Below are positions 23,556-31,332 of a stretch of DNA of 35,406 nt, one piece after another. Under the pieces are notes generated by a model. That model saw only the letters and a program-made list of their open reading frames with translations, ran no database searches and was not told where the DNA came from. The stretch is taken from NCBI GenBank assembly GCA_036272915.1, contig DATAXV010000145.1, positions 1 through 35,406 on the forward strand, given 5' to 3'. Positions within the stretch are counted from its first letter, which is position 1, and every line of letters begins with the position of its first letter. Origin of the DNA: DATAXV01 sp036272915 (GTDB lineage: Bacteria; Chloroflexota; Dormibacteria; Dormibacterales; Dormibacteraceae). A program made the position numbers and the translations under genes.

Positions 23556-23966
23556 GTGAGAAGGTGGGCTCCCGGACCACCCGATCCGTTTGCGCCGCCC
23601 TCGAGCGGTCAGCCCCGAGCCCGATGGCTCCGGCGGCGATGGCCCTCGCTGGTCGGGCTGGCCGCCGGGATCGCGCTGGGAGCCGGCGCCGCCGTCTGGG
23701 CGGCGCGACGCTTCATGGGCGAGATGGCCTTCGGCTACGGATATGGCCCCGGCTATGCGTATGGCCCGCTCCTGCTGGGCCCCTTCCAGGCGCTGGGGGC
23801 GGGACTGCTCGCCCTCCTCGGCGTCGGTGCCGTCGCCTACATCGCGACCGGGTTCCGGCTCCGTCATCGCGACGATGCCCTCCGCGTCCTGCGCAGCCGC
23901 TACGCCAGGGGCGAGATCGGCGTCGAGGAGTTCCGCAGCATGTCCGAGCACCTGCGTCGTGGCTAG
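23556..23966 (+). CDS. SHOCT-domain two-helix membrane protein
   Basis: The protein of about 136 residues has two predicted helices: SLVGLAAGIALGAGAAVWAA and, after a Gly/Tyr-rich loop (FGYGYGPGYAYGP), LGAGLLALLGVGAVAYIA. It ends with a SHOCT domain (DDALRVLRSRYARGEIGVEEF), a short C-terminal motif found on many membrane proteins and thought to aid oligomerisation. No Shine-Dalgarno is seen. GTG at 23556 fits a leaderless start; ATG at 23544 is the alternative. Divergent from the LarA-like gene and overlapping the next small gene by eight bases. Confidence 0.75.
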   Translation: MRRWAPGPPDPFAPPSSGQPRARWLRRRWPSLVGLAAGIALGAGAAVWAARRFMGEMAFGYGYGPGYAYGPLLLGPFQALGAGLLALLGVGAVAYIATGFRLRHRDDALRVLRSRYARGEIGVEEFRSMSEHLRRG

Positions 23967-24123
23967 GCTGGCCAGCGGTCTCGCCGTCGGCCTGATCATC
24001 GGCTTCACCGCCGCCTGGGTGGCGATGGCCGTCTACGAGCTGGCGACCGGCCAGCTGGTGCATCCGCTGGCCCCCGGCCCGGAGCCGCTCTTCCACCACC
24101 ACCACATCTGGATGGGGCACTGA
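23959..24123 (+). CDS. 54-residue single-helix membrane protein with His-rich tail
   Basis: A GTG start inside the last codons of the SHOCT gene opens a 54-codon frame. It encodes one strong helix (LASGLAVGLIIGFTAAWVAMAVYEL), a Pro-rich stretch and a tail with four consecutive His followed by IWMGH. The His cluster could bind a transition metal such as Ni, Zn or Cu. The eight-base overlap with the SHOCT gene points to translational coupling. I recognise no family. It is convergent with the DUF2267 gene, eight bases away. Confidence 0.6.
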   Translation: MARLASGLAVGLIIGFTAAWVAMAVYELATGQLVHPLAPGPEPLFHHHHIWMGH

Positions 24124-24131
24124 GCGGTCGC

Positions 24132-24497
24132 TCAGTGGCGGCCGAGCCAGCCGAGCTCCGTCCGGAGCCGGGTCCGCCGAACCGGCGGCAGCACGCGCTC
24201 GAGAACGGCCACCACCGCGTCGAGGTCGCGCTCGGCCCGCTCCGCCGGAGCGCCGACGCGCTCCCCGACCTCGCGAATGAAGGCCTTCCGCGAGAACCGG
24301 GCCATCGATGACGAGAACGAGTTGTCGCGGACGACCCTGGCCAGGCGCGGAGGCAGCTGGTCGGCGATGTTCTGCGCCTCGCCCCAGATGACGGCTCCGG
24401 CCAGCGTGGCCAGGACCGCCTCCGCGGCATGGCTCGCGCGCTCCCCGTCCATGTCCCCCGCCCGCTCCACCGCCTGGATGAACTCCTGATCGGTCAT
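24132..24497 (-). CDS. DUF2267-like protein
   Basis: The 121-residue all-helical protein starts MTDQEFIQAVERAG and has EAVLATLAGAVIWGEAQNIADQLPPRL followed by SRKAFIREVGERVG, the repeat layout of DUF2267. In this family each half has a helix with an AAxLAxxLP-type motif. The ATG at 24497 has a Shine-Dalgarno (GGGAGG) eight bases upstream; the open frame further upstream has no support. The function of DUF2267 proteins is unknown, and nothing in the neighbourhood fixes it. Confidence 0.75.
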   Translation of the reverse strand: MTDQEFIQAVERAGDMDGERASHAAEAVLATLAGAVIWGEAQNIADQLPPRLARVVRDNSFSSSMARFSRKAFIREVGERVGAPAERAERDLDAVVAVLERVLPPVRRTRLRTELGWLGRH

Positions 24498-24594
24498 CGC
24501 TGGATCCTCCCGCATGGTCAGGGCTAGACCGTCGCTGTCGCGGCGGGGGCCGGGCGGTGCGCCGACCATGATCGTCTCATGGTCGAGGTGAAGC

Positions 24595-25113
24595 TCAGGC
24601 GTCGTCCTGGGGCATCATCACCGTCGCCAGCGTCCGGCGGCGCCGGCCCGGCGCGGGCGGGAGGACGAACCGGGCGACGGTGGCGCTGAGGGCCGCGGCC
24701 AGCTCACCCAGCTCCTCGTCGGTCAGGTTCAGAACCACCCGGCGGTAGCCGGCCCCGTCGCTGGGGGGTCGATGCGCGGCCCCCGCAGATACCGCTCGAA
24801 CTGCGCGATCAGGCCGACCGCGAAGGTGGTGGAGTAGCCGAGATGGTCCTCGGGCGAGGCCGTCGCCATGTCCTCGGGCATCAGCGAGGTGCCACCCGCG
24901 GCCAGCACATAGGTCCGCTCAACCGCCCCGCGCACCCGCCGCTCGCCGGCGACGGCCAGGATCCCGCCCTTGTACAGCCGCTCCATGTGGCGGTAGAGGC
25001 TGGCCTGGGGGGCAGGTCGGGCAGGGACGCCGCCACCTGCTGTGGCGTCAGCCGGCGCGATCCCGGATCGTCGAGGAAGGGACCGGGTGGAGGATGAGGC
25101 CGGCGCGGTCCAT
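24595..25113 (-). pseudogene. Frameshifted HTH transcriptional regulator (ArsR-like winged helix)
   Basis: Pieces in three frames join into one regulator. They are MDRAGLILHPV, then FLDDPGSRRLTPQQVAASLPDLP, then QASLYRHMERLYKGGILAVAGE with ERTYVLAAGG and AVGLIAQFERYLRGPRIDPP. The last piece is SDGAGYRRVVLNLTDEELGE, running to a TGA at 24595-24597. The second and third joins both fall on C6 runs (minus strand, about 25011 and 24767), and adding one C to each restores the frame. The first join, near 25080, also lacks about five codons of the recognition region (the usual RxRIL after HPV). The intact family represses small sets of genes. Real decay and base-calling error cannot be separated here. 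Confidence 0.7.
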
Positions 25114-25298
25114 TCCCGGCTACCATGCGGTCCCCGGTTCTCATTCTCGATACTGGGAGCAACGCGGCTCCGAGCCGCCGTACGGACCCTGCTGCCGGTG
25201 TCGTTCACACCCCTCCCCCGTCCGGTTCGCTGCCGCCCCATCGGGGGCCTCGGGGTGGCGCCTCACGGCCCCAACTGATATGGTCCCCAGCGTTCGGC

Positions 25299-26897
25299 GT
25301 GTGGCGGCAACTCATCTGGCCACCCAGGCGGCGCCAACTGGTGGCGATCGCCCTGGTCGTGGTCCTGATTCTCGGCGGCGGTGGCGCGGCCTTCGTTCTG
25401 ACGAGGCCGCCGCCGGTCCGCGCGCGACTGACGGTGAGGCCGGGGACGCGGGTCGACATCCACCAGACGGTGGTGGTCCGCTTCGACCGCGGGGTCGATC
25501 TGAGCCGGGTCCGGGTCGGCCTCGACCCCAGTGCCCATGTCCATCTCGACCGGAGCCGGTCGGAGCTGCGGGTGGCGCCCGTCTCGACCTGGCAGGTCGA
25601 CACGCGCTACCGGCTGCGCATCGCCGGCGTCACCTCACAGGGCGCCGCGCCTCTCCAGGAGTGGACCGCGAGGTTCCGCACCCAGCTCGCCTTCCCGGCC
25701 ACCTTCGAGGCGGATGGTCACGCCCTCGGCGCTCAGGCCTCGGTCTCCCCCTTCGTCCCGCTCACCATCGTCTTCGGCGCGCCGGTCCGGCCCGGCTCGG
25801 TGCGCGTGACCTGGGCCGGCCAGCCGCTTCCCGCGCGGAACCTCGGCTGGCAGGCCGGCGACCGTGGCGCCGCGATCACCATCCCCACCCCGCAGCTGGG
25901 CACGGCGGTGCCGCTGGCGCTGGTCTCGGCGACATCCCAGCGCGGCCAGCAGGTGACCAAGGCCGCCTCGGTCCAGCTGACCCAGCTGGTGGTCGAGCCC
26001 GCCGCCCAGGCGGAGTCGAACGGTGCCGCCCCGGCCTCGCCCTCAATGGTCGTGGTCGCCAACGACGGCGGCGCCCGACCCCAGGCGGGCCTGCAGCAGG
26101 CGGACATCGTCTTCGAGTACATCAGCGAGTACGGCGTGTCGCGGATGACCGCGATCTACTTCGGGACCGCCCCCGGCGAGGTCGGACCGGTGCGCAGCTG
26201 CCGTCCGATCAACCTCTACATCGGCTTCGGCTTCGACGGCCACACCCTCTGCAGCGGCGCCTCGGCGGGCACGCTCCACTACATCTGGACGGCCGGCCAC
26301 GTCCTTCCCGGCGTGATGTGGGACTGGGAGCCGAGAGGCCGGCACTTCTTCGTCGACCCCGACCGGGCCTCGCCCGACGACGTCTTCACCAGCGGACAGA
26401 AGGCCGCCCCGCTCCGTTCCCAGCAACCCCTGCCCGCCCCGACCTACGCGGTCGACTCCGCTCACGCCGCCCAGCCTCCGCAGGGCATCCCCGCGGGGAG
26501 CGTCTCGGTGCCCGCGCAGAACGTGACCTGGAGCTACGACGCCGCCACCCACGCCTACCTTCGCTCCAACTACGGCGCGCCCTCGGTCGACGCCAACAGC
26601 GGCGCGCAGCTCCGGGCCACGAACGTGGTCGTGATGGACGTCCCCTCCCACCTCACCAGCTGGATCGAGGACGACAACGGCGGCGCCCACGCCGTCTGGT
26701 ACACGATGCTGGGCAGTGGCCCCGCCCAGGTCTACATGGACAGCCAGATGATCCAGGCGACCTGGCACATGGGCCAGGCGGCGGCGCAGGAGTACTACAC
26801 CAACCGCGATCCGGTCTGGTTCACCGACAGCCGGGGCCAGGTCATCCGGCTCGACACCGGGCTGACCTGGATCCACGTCGTCGGCAGCGGCCAGTGA
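25299..26897 (+). CDS. Membrane-anchored DUF3048 (YerB-like) lipoprotein-type protein
   Basis: From the GTG at 25299 the protein has 532 residues with one N-terminal anchor helix (QLVAIALVVVLILGGGGAAF). A beta-rich Ig-like region spans about 45-220. DUF3048 follows: ARPQAGLQQADIVFEYISEYGVSRMTAIYF, then VGPVRSCRPINLYIGFGFDG. The C-terminal DUF3048 half ends DTGLTWIHVV. The family includes Bacillus YerB; its function is not known, and an extracytoplasmic role near the cell wall is likely. The frame is open back to 25125 with an ATG there, but that stretch is low-complexity and overlaps the regulator's upstream region. A TATGGT -10 candidate at 25279-25284 favours the GTG. It is convergent with PPK2. 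Confidence 0.82.
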   Translation: MWRQLIWPPRRRQLVAIALVVVLILGGGGAAFVLTRPPPVRARLTVRPGTRVDIHQTVVVRFDRGVDLSRVRVGLDPSAHVHLDRSRSELRVAPVSTWQVDTRYRLRIAGVTSQGAAPLQEWTARFRTQLAFPATFEADGHALGAQASVSPFVPLTIVFGAPVRPGSVRVTWAGQPLPARNLGWQAGDRGAAITIPTPQLGTAVPLALVSATSQRGQQVTKAASVQLTQLVVEPAAQAESNGAAPASPSMVVVANDGGARPQAGLQQADIVFEYISEYGVSRMTAIYFGTAPGEVGPVRSCRPINLYIGFGFDGHTLCSGASAGTLHYIWTAGHVLPGVMWDWEPRGRHFFVDPDRASPDDVFTSGQKAAPLRSQQPLPAPTYAVDSAHAAQPPQGIPAGSVSVPAQNVTWSYDAATHAYLRSNYGAPSVDANSGAQLRATNVVVMDVPSHLTSWIEDDNGGAHAVWYTMLGSGPAQVYMDSQMIQATWHMGQAAAQEYYTNRDPVWFTDSRGQVIRLDTGLTWIHVVGSGQ

Positions 26898-26913
26898 GGA
26901 TACCGGGCGGCTC

Positions 26914-27708
26914 TCAGCCGCCCAGCGTGCCGGCGTAGTCGGGCACGTAGCGATAGCGATCGCGGGGCGGGCGCTCATAGGCGCCCTCCGGCGGGCGGGC
27001 CGGCAGCTTGAGCTTGCTCGGCTTGCGCGGCTCCCAGGGCACCACCGACAGCAGGTGGGCGATGCAGTTGAGCCGCGCCCGCCGCTTGTCGTCGGCCTCG
27101 ACCTCGTACCAGGGCGAGTCGGGCAGGTCGCAGTGGGAGAACATGTCGTCCTTGGCCTTCGAGTACTCGACCCAGCGGCTGCGGCCCTCGATGTCCATCT
27201 GGCTCAGCTTCCAGCGCTTGAGCGGGTCCTTGAGCCGCTCCTTGAATCGCTTCTCCTGCTCGTCGTCGCTGACCGAGAACCAGTACTTGACGAGGACGAT
27301 GCCGTCGTCGATGAGCATCCGCTCGAAGGCCGGGCACTGCCGGAGGAAGCGGCTGTACTCCTCGTCGGTGCAGAAGCCCATCACCCGCTCCACGCCGGCG
27401 CGGTTGTACCAGCTCCGGTCGAAGAGCACCATCTCCCCGCCCGCCGGAAGCTGGGCGATGTAGCGCTGGAAGTACCACTCCGTCCGTTCCCGGTCGTTGG
27501 GCGCGGGCAGCGCCGCGACGCGGCACCAGCGGGGGTTCAGGTACTCGGTGATCCGCTGGATCACGCCTCCCTTCCCGGCGGCATCCCGGCCCTCCACCAC
27601 CACGACCACGCGCCGTCCCTCCTCGCGGACCCAGAGCTGCATCTGCACCAGCCGCTCCTGCAGCTTCAGGAGGGTCTTCTCGTAGACGCCCTTGTCGATC
27701 ATCTCCAC
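26914..27708 (-). CDS. ppk2: Polyphosphate kinase 2
   Basis: The 264-residue protein has the PPK2 Walker A EGRDAAGKGG, the following RITEYLNPR, Walker B VLFDRSWYNRAGVERVMGF, and the lid region RFKERLKDPLKRWKLSQMD. PPK2 enzymes phosphorylate nucleoside mono- or diphosphates with polyphosphate, or run in reverse. The length of about 264 and the single domain fit class I (NDP to NTP), but class assignment by eye is not firm. The start may be the GTG at 27708 or the ATG at 27702, which has AGGA seven bases upstream. It is divergent from the nitroreductase gene and convergent with the DUF3048 gene. Confidence 0.94.
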   Translation of the reverse strand: MEMIDKGVYEKTLLKLQERLVQMQLWVREEGRRVVVVVEGRDAAGKGGVIQRITEYLNPRWCRVAALPAPNDRERTEWYFQRYIAQLPAGGEMVLFDRSWYNRAGVERVMGFCTDEEYSRFLRQCPAFERMLIDDGIVLVKYWFSVSDDEQEKRFKERLKDPLKRWKLSQMDIEGRSRWVEYSKAKDDMFSHCDLPDSPWYEVEADDKRRARLNCIAHLLSVVPWEPRKPSKLKLPARPPEGAYERPPRDRYRYVPDYAGTLGG

Positions 27709-27813
27709 ATCCTGGCGCGATCACCGTCCCCACGCCCGCCGAGGTCCTCCCCGGCCTCCCCGGAGCCGGGTCGGTCGAAATAGGCCGCCTCATCCGTTAG
27801 GTTGTCCCTTGTC

Positions 27814-28446
27814 ATGACGTTGCTCGATCTGACCACCGATGAGCTGCTCTCGACGACGCGGACGGTGCGGAAGCGCCTCGACCTGACCCGACCGGTCGAA
27901 CCCGAGGTGATCGACGCCTGCCTCGACCTCGCCTTCCAGGCACCGAGCGGCAGCAACAGCCAGGGCTGGCACTTCATCGTCGTCACCGACGCCGACCAGC
28001 GCCGGGCGCTCGGAGACATCTACCGCCGCGGTTTCCAGCACTACGCCGCGTCGGGATCACCGAGCCGGTACATGACCGATGAGGGCCGCCGGATCCTCGA
28101 CTCCGCGGTCTACCTCTCGGAGCACATGGGCGAGGTCCCGGTGCTGCTCGTCCCCTGCATCGAGGGCAGGACCGACGGCGCCCAGATCGAGGGCCAGGCC
28201 GGGCGCTGGGGCTCCATCCTGCCCGCCGCCTGGAGCTTCATGCTCGCCGCCCGCTCACGTGGGCTGGGCACGGCCTGGACCACGCTCCACCTCCACTACG
28301 AGCGCGAGGCCGCCGACCTGCTCGGCATCCCCTTCGACAAGGTCATGCAGGCGGCGCTGATCCCGGTCGCGTACACCCTCGGCACGGATTTCCGCCGGGG
28401 GCCCAGGGTGCCCAAGGAGAAACTCGTCCACCACGACCGGTGGTGA
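27814..28446 (+). CDS. Nitroreductase-family flavoprotein
   Basis: The protein of about 210 residues has the family's FMN-phosphate motif TTRTVRKRLDL near the N-terminus. It also has QAPSGSNSQGWHFIVV, SILPAAWSFMLAARSRGLGTAWTTLHL and the C-terminal LIPVAYTLGTDFRRGPR. These proteins bind FMN and reduce nitro groups, quinones or enones with NAD(P)H. The ATG at 27814 has no clear Shine-Dalgarno; TAGGTT at 27798-27803 could be a -10 for a very short leader. It is divergent from ppk2. The natural substrate is unknown. Confidence 0.9.
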   Translation: MTLLDLTTDELLSTTRTVRKRLDLTRPVEPEVIDACLDLAFQAPSGSNSQGWHFIVVTDADQRRALGDIYRRGFQHYAASGSPSRYMTDEGRRILDSAVYLSEHMGEVPVLLVPCIEGRTDGAQIEGQAGRWGSILPAAWSFMLAARSRGLGTAWTTLHLHYEREAADLLGIPFDKVMQAALIPVAYTLGTDFRRGPRVPKEKLVHHDRW

Positions 28447-28458
28447 GCCGGCCGCCCC

Positions 28459-28750
28459 TCAGACGTCGCCGCGCCCTCGCAGCAGCGAGGCCCGAAAGCC
28501 TCTGAGCTCGCCGTGCGCGAAGCCACTGGCGATGGTGGGGCGGCGTCCTGACCGCCGACGCCGCCTCCTCGTCAGGTGCCTCGATCACGGCGACCCCGGT
28601 GTTGAAACGCCCGAGGGTGGGACCGGCGAGGATGAGCACGCCGTCCCTGAGCAGCTGCTGCAGGTAGGCGAAGTGCCGGTCCCAGACCTCCCCCTCCTTG
28701 CCGGTCATGGTCACGGCGAAGTTCTCCCGCGCTCTCGGCCGCCGGCACGG
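28459..28750 (-). pseudogene. Decayed YciI-like protein
   Basis: One frame reads ARENFAVTMTGKEGEVWDRHFAYLQQLL, then GVLILAGPTLGRFNTGVAVIEAPDEEAA. This is the YciI fold with its conserved His/Asp region. After about 28530 the sequence continues in another frame as TIASGFAHGELRGFRASLLR with a TGA at 28459-28461, the normal YciI C-terminus. One frameshift near GCCGCCCC explains the break. The first 15-20 residues, including the usual start, are missing because the creatininase-family gene ends there. YciI proteins are small and mostly uncharacterised; this copy is probably inactive. Confidence 0.65.
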
Positions 28751-28765
28751 CCGGCTATCGAGCGG

Positions 28766-29671
28766 TCAGGTCCGGCCCTTTCCCGGCGGGAAGTCCGGAT
28801 GGTAGTTCGCCCACCACTGGGAGTCCCGAGGGGGAGGGTCGCCCGGTCCGGGCTGCATCGACTCGAAGTCCGGTACGCCGGGCTCGATCTCCCGCGACCA
28901 GATCCCCTCCAGCTCGGAGAAGGTCATCGGCGTCCGTGGTTCGGGCCCGTTCCCGGCGTACTCATCACGGAGCTCGGCCGCCTTCCGGGCCAGCCACGCC
29001 ACCTCGTCGGCGACCATGCGCTGTCCGACCCGGCGGTCCGACTCGCGAGCATCCCCGCCCATGGCGAAATGGGGCCCGGGATCGGCCGCGGCGGGGAACC
29101 GGGAGACGTCGACCGCATCGGGCTCCAGCGCCCAGAGCAGGGACGTCTCCACCTTGCCGGCGTGGTCGCCGCCGTGTCCGTCGAAGCCGGGCTCGTTGGC
29201 CTCGAAGTCGGGCAGCCCGTACATGCGCATCGCGAAGTGAGGCTGCAGCGTCCGCAGCACGGTCTTGAGGTCCTTCCAGTTGGGACCGTAGTGGCCGGTG
29301 ACGAGGATGGCGGCCTCGAAGCCGAGGGCGTCCATGGCGCGGACGTGATAGCAGACGTTTTTGAAGTGCATCCAGGGCGGCATCGCGGTCAGCCATGGTC
29401 GGGCGGCGCCGATGCGGGGTGCCGCCCAGCTCGCGTACAGGCCGACCTCGTGAACGTGCCAGTAGTCGGGCGGCGCGACCAGCCCACCGTGCGCCAGGGC
29501 GGCGGCGCGGCAGATCGCGTGCGCCTTGAGCGCGTCCAGCCCGACCGCGTTCTGGGGACCGTGCGGCTCGCACAGCCCGTAGGGCAGATACACCACAGGG
29601 CAGGACCCGATCGCCTCCTCCAGCTCGTCCGGGAACATCCTCTCCATACGGACCTCGCGGCGTGCACTCAT
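28766..29671 (-). CDS. Creatininase-family amidohydrolase
   Basis: The protein of about 301 residues has the family's metal-binding motifs. VVYLPYGLCEPHGPQNAVGLDALKAH corresponds to the E-x-HGPH-...-D motif, TGHYGPN to the GNGGN motif, and FDGHGGDHAGKVETS carries the His and Glu ligands. The family comprises two-metal amidohydrolases such as creatininase, MftE and the FAPy deformylase ArfB. Here GHYGPN replaces GNGGN, a variant seen in less studied members. A roughly 50-residue Pro-rich C-terminal extension follows. The ATG at 29671 gives the full N-terminus; the ATG at 29647 has a better Shine-Dalgarno (GAGG). It is divergent from the unknown gene at 29829. Confidence 0.85.
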   Translation of the reverse strand: MSARREVRMERMFPDELEEAIGSCPVVYLPYGLCEPHGPQNAVGLDALKAHAICRAAALAHGGLVAPPDYWHVHEVGLYASWAAPRIGAARPWLTAMPPWMHFKNVCYHVRAMDALGFEAAILVTGHYGPNWKDLKTVLRTLQPHFAMRMYGLPDFEANEPGFDGHGGDHAGKVETSLLWALEPDAVDVSRFPAAADPGPHFAMGGDARESDRRVGQRMVADEVAWLARKAAELRDEYAGNGPEPRTPMTFSELEGIWSREIEPGVPDFESMQPGPGDPPPRDSQWWANYHPDFPPGKGRT

Positions 29672-29815
29672 GGCCTCATGATGACGCGCCCCCGGTCCGG
29701 CGAAGCCGCCTAGGCCACGAGGGTCTGCCGGCGGGGCCGGGAGCGGCTCCCGATGCGTGAGAGGTGCTCGCGGCGGCGGTCCTCGTCTGTCCGCACCTCG
29801 TCCGCCGGCGGTCAC

Positions 29816-29821
29816 TACGCT
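29816..29821 (+). promoter_or_regulatory. Candidate -10 box giving a leaderless transcript
   Basis: TACGCT is followed by exactly seven bases and then the ATG at 29829. The geometry matches TATGCT/GTG at 23543-23556. No good -35 is seen. The interval 29672-29828 otherwise holds only the divergent upstream region of the creatininase-family gene. Confidence 0.35.
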
Positions 29822-29828
29822 CCCCTCG

Positions 29829-31235
29829 ATGGCATCGTGGAGCTGGCGCTGGATCGGGACGGCGGCCCTGGAGCCGGCGACGGCGATGCCCACGCCCGAC
29901 CGGCCTGACCTGCTGGCGGAGGAGCGACTGGGCCTGCAGGACCTCTCCGGTCTGGGTCGCGAGCTGGCACGAAAGCACGCCCGCCGGTGGCAGGCCGGCG
30001 AGCGCGGCCGGGAGGCCGTGCAGGGGATCGCGAGCGCGATCGAGTTGCGCCTCCGCCTTCGAGCGAGCGTCCTCGCCCTGGTCGACGACGCCCGGCCGGT
30101 CACCTCCGCCAGTCACCTCGAGGAGTTCGTCGACTCAGACCGCCTCCTCGGCGTGGGCGCTCGCCAGGTGGCCGTCGACGTCGCGGCCGGCCTGAGCCGG
30201 GTCCCGACCGCCGGTCTCGCCGACGAATCACTCACCAAAGCGATCGAGGTGCTCGGCGTGTCGGCCTGGCTGGCGCTGGCATCGAGGCGCGTCCAGGCCC
30301 TCCAGCGGGACCAGGCACGGGGCCGCCAGCCGATCGAGCTGGAGCGTCTGGCCCCGATGTGGCGGCAGGCCGCCCACTGGGGCGAGGAGGTGATGCGAAG
30401 GGGGCGGTCGGTGGCGGCGGAGAGGTGGGCGCTGGGTGCCACCGGCACGATCCTGGAGGGGGTTCGAGCGGAGCTGGGCCCCGGTGCGGCGGCGCGGCCG
30501 GCCGGCCGTCGGACACCGCCGCCCGCGTCCCCCGATCTCCGCTGTCACTGGATTGGGACCGGCACCCTGCTCGGCCGCGGCCCGGCCGGAGTCTACGTGT
30601 CCGTGACCGAGGTCAGTCCGCTTCCGACCCAGTTGCATCGCTTCGGAGCTGACCTGGCGACGGATCATCCCGACCTCAGCTGGGGCTACGCCGGCAGGAG
30701 TGGCAGGCGGTTGGACACCGACCTCGTCGCCGCGGCGGCGGCGGGGATGCGGAGGCTGCTCGGCGCGCGACTGGTCGTCATCGAGGCGACACCGCCTCCC
30801 CGCCGGAAGCCGCCGGATGGGGAGATCCAACTGGATGCCAGCGACTTCTCCGTCAACTACAGCCACCAGCCCACCGGGGACGGCGTGGACACCTCCCCCA
30901 TGGCCTCCGTCCGGCTCGGCGCTCACATCGGGGCGCACCAGGCGCAGCCGGCCAGGATCAGGGTGCTCCACGAACGCCGGAGGAGCGGCCAGCTGCCGGA
31001 GGACCTGAGGGAGTTCTCGCCCTTCTGGCAGCAGCTCCAAGAGTGGGAGACGGACCTGGTCCGGCGGCTGGGGCACCGGGAGAGCTCCCTCGAGAGGTGG
31101 GCCAGCGGTGTCGCCGAGGCGGTGGCCAACGGTTACCGGCGTGAGATGGAGGTGCGGAACCTTTACCTCAAGCGCCACGACGGCGGCATCCGCTTCGAGT
31201 TCGGCGACGGCTCCTTCGATCCCCGCGGGCACTGA
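29829..31235 (+). CDS. Unknown protein with an internal duplication
   Basis: From the ATG at 29829 the protein has 468 residues; ATG 29886 is an alternative. No family is recognised. It is soluble-looking and Arg-rich. A motif of about 63 residues occurs twice, at about 154-216 and 376-440. Both copies follow the pattern R-x2-L-...-LxxxxPxWxQxxxW...RR...ERWAxG...G-x-R-x-E (the exact segments are ELERLAPMWRQAAHWGEEVM and DLREFSPFWQQLQEWETDLV). Between them lies a beta-rich region (HWIGTGTLLGRGPAGVYVSV). Real coding is supported by clean codon usage, the long frame and the conserved duplication. It sits between a divergent creatininase gene and a convergent GntR gene. Confidence 0.65.
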   Translation: MASWSWRWIGTAALEPATAMPTPDRPDLLAEERLGLQDLSGLGRELARKHARRWQAGERGREAVQGIASAIELRLRLRASVLALVDDARPVTSASHLEEFVDSDRLLGVGARQVAVDVAAGLSRVPTAGLADESLTKAIEVLGVSAWLALASRRVQALQRDQARGRQPIELERLAPMWRQAAHWGEEVMRRGRSVAAERWALGATGTILEGVRAELGPGAAARPAGRRTPPPASPDLRCHWIGTGTLLGRGPAGVYVSVTEVSPLPTQLHRFGADLATDHPDLSWGYAGRSGRRLDTDLVAAAAAGMRRLLGARLVVIEATPPPRRKPPDGEIQLDASDFSVNYSHQPTGDGVDTSPMASVRLGAHIGAHQAQPARIRVLHERRRSGQLPEDLREFSPFWQQLQEWETDLVRRLGHRESSLERWASGVAEAVANGYRREMEVRNLYLKRHDGGIRFEFGDGSFDPRGH

Positions 31236-31249
31236 GGACGGCGCCACCG

Positions 31250-31273
31250 CCCCGTGGTCGGGGCGCCACGGGG
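31250..31273. terminator. Hairpin between convergent genes
   Basis: CCCCGTGG (31250-31257) and CCACGGGG (31266-31273) form a perfect 8-base stem with an 8-base loop, in the 97-base gap between the unknown gene and the GntR gene. A bidirectional terminator is the simplest reading, although no T tract follows. Confidence 0.5.
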
Positions 31274-31332
31274 TTCCGACACCGGCCAGGGTCAGAGGGT
31301 GACGGCGGCCCTGCCGCGGAGGTCGGCGACGC

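Noticed and set aside
28532..29713. A 393-codon plus-strand frame opposite the creatininase-family gene
   Set aside because: Shadow of the minus-strand gene, which carries all the metal-binding motifs.
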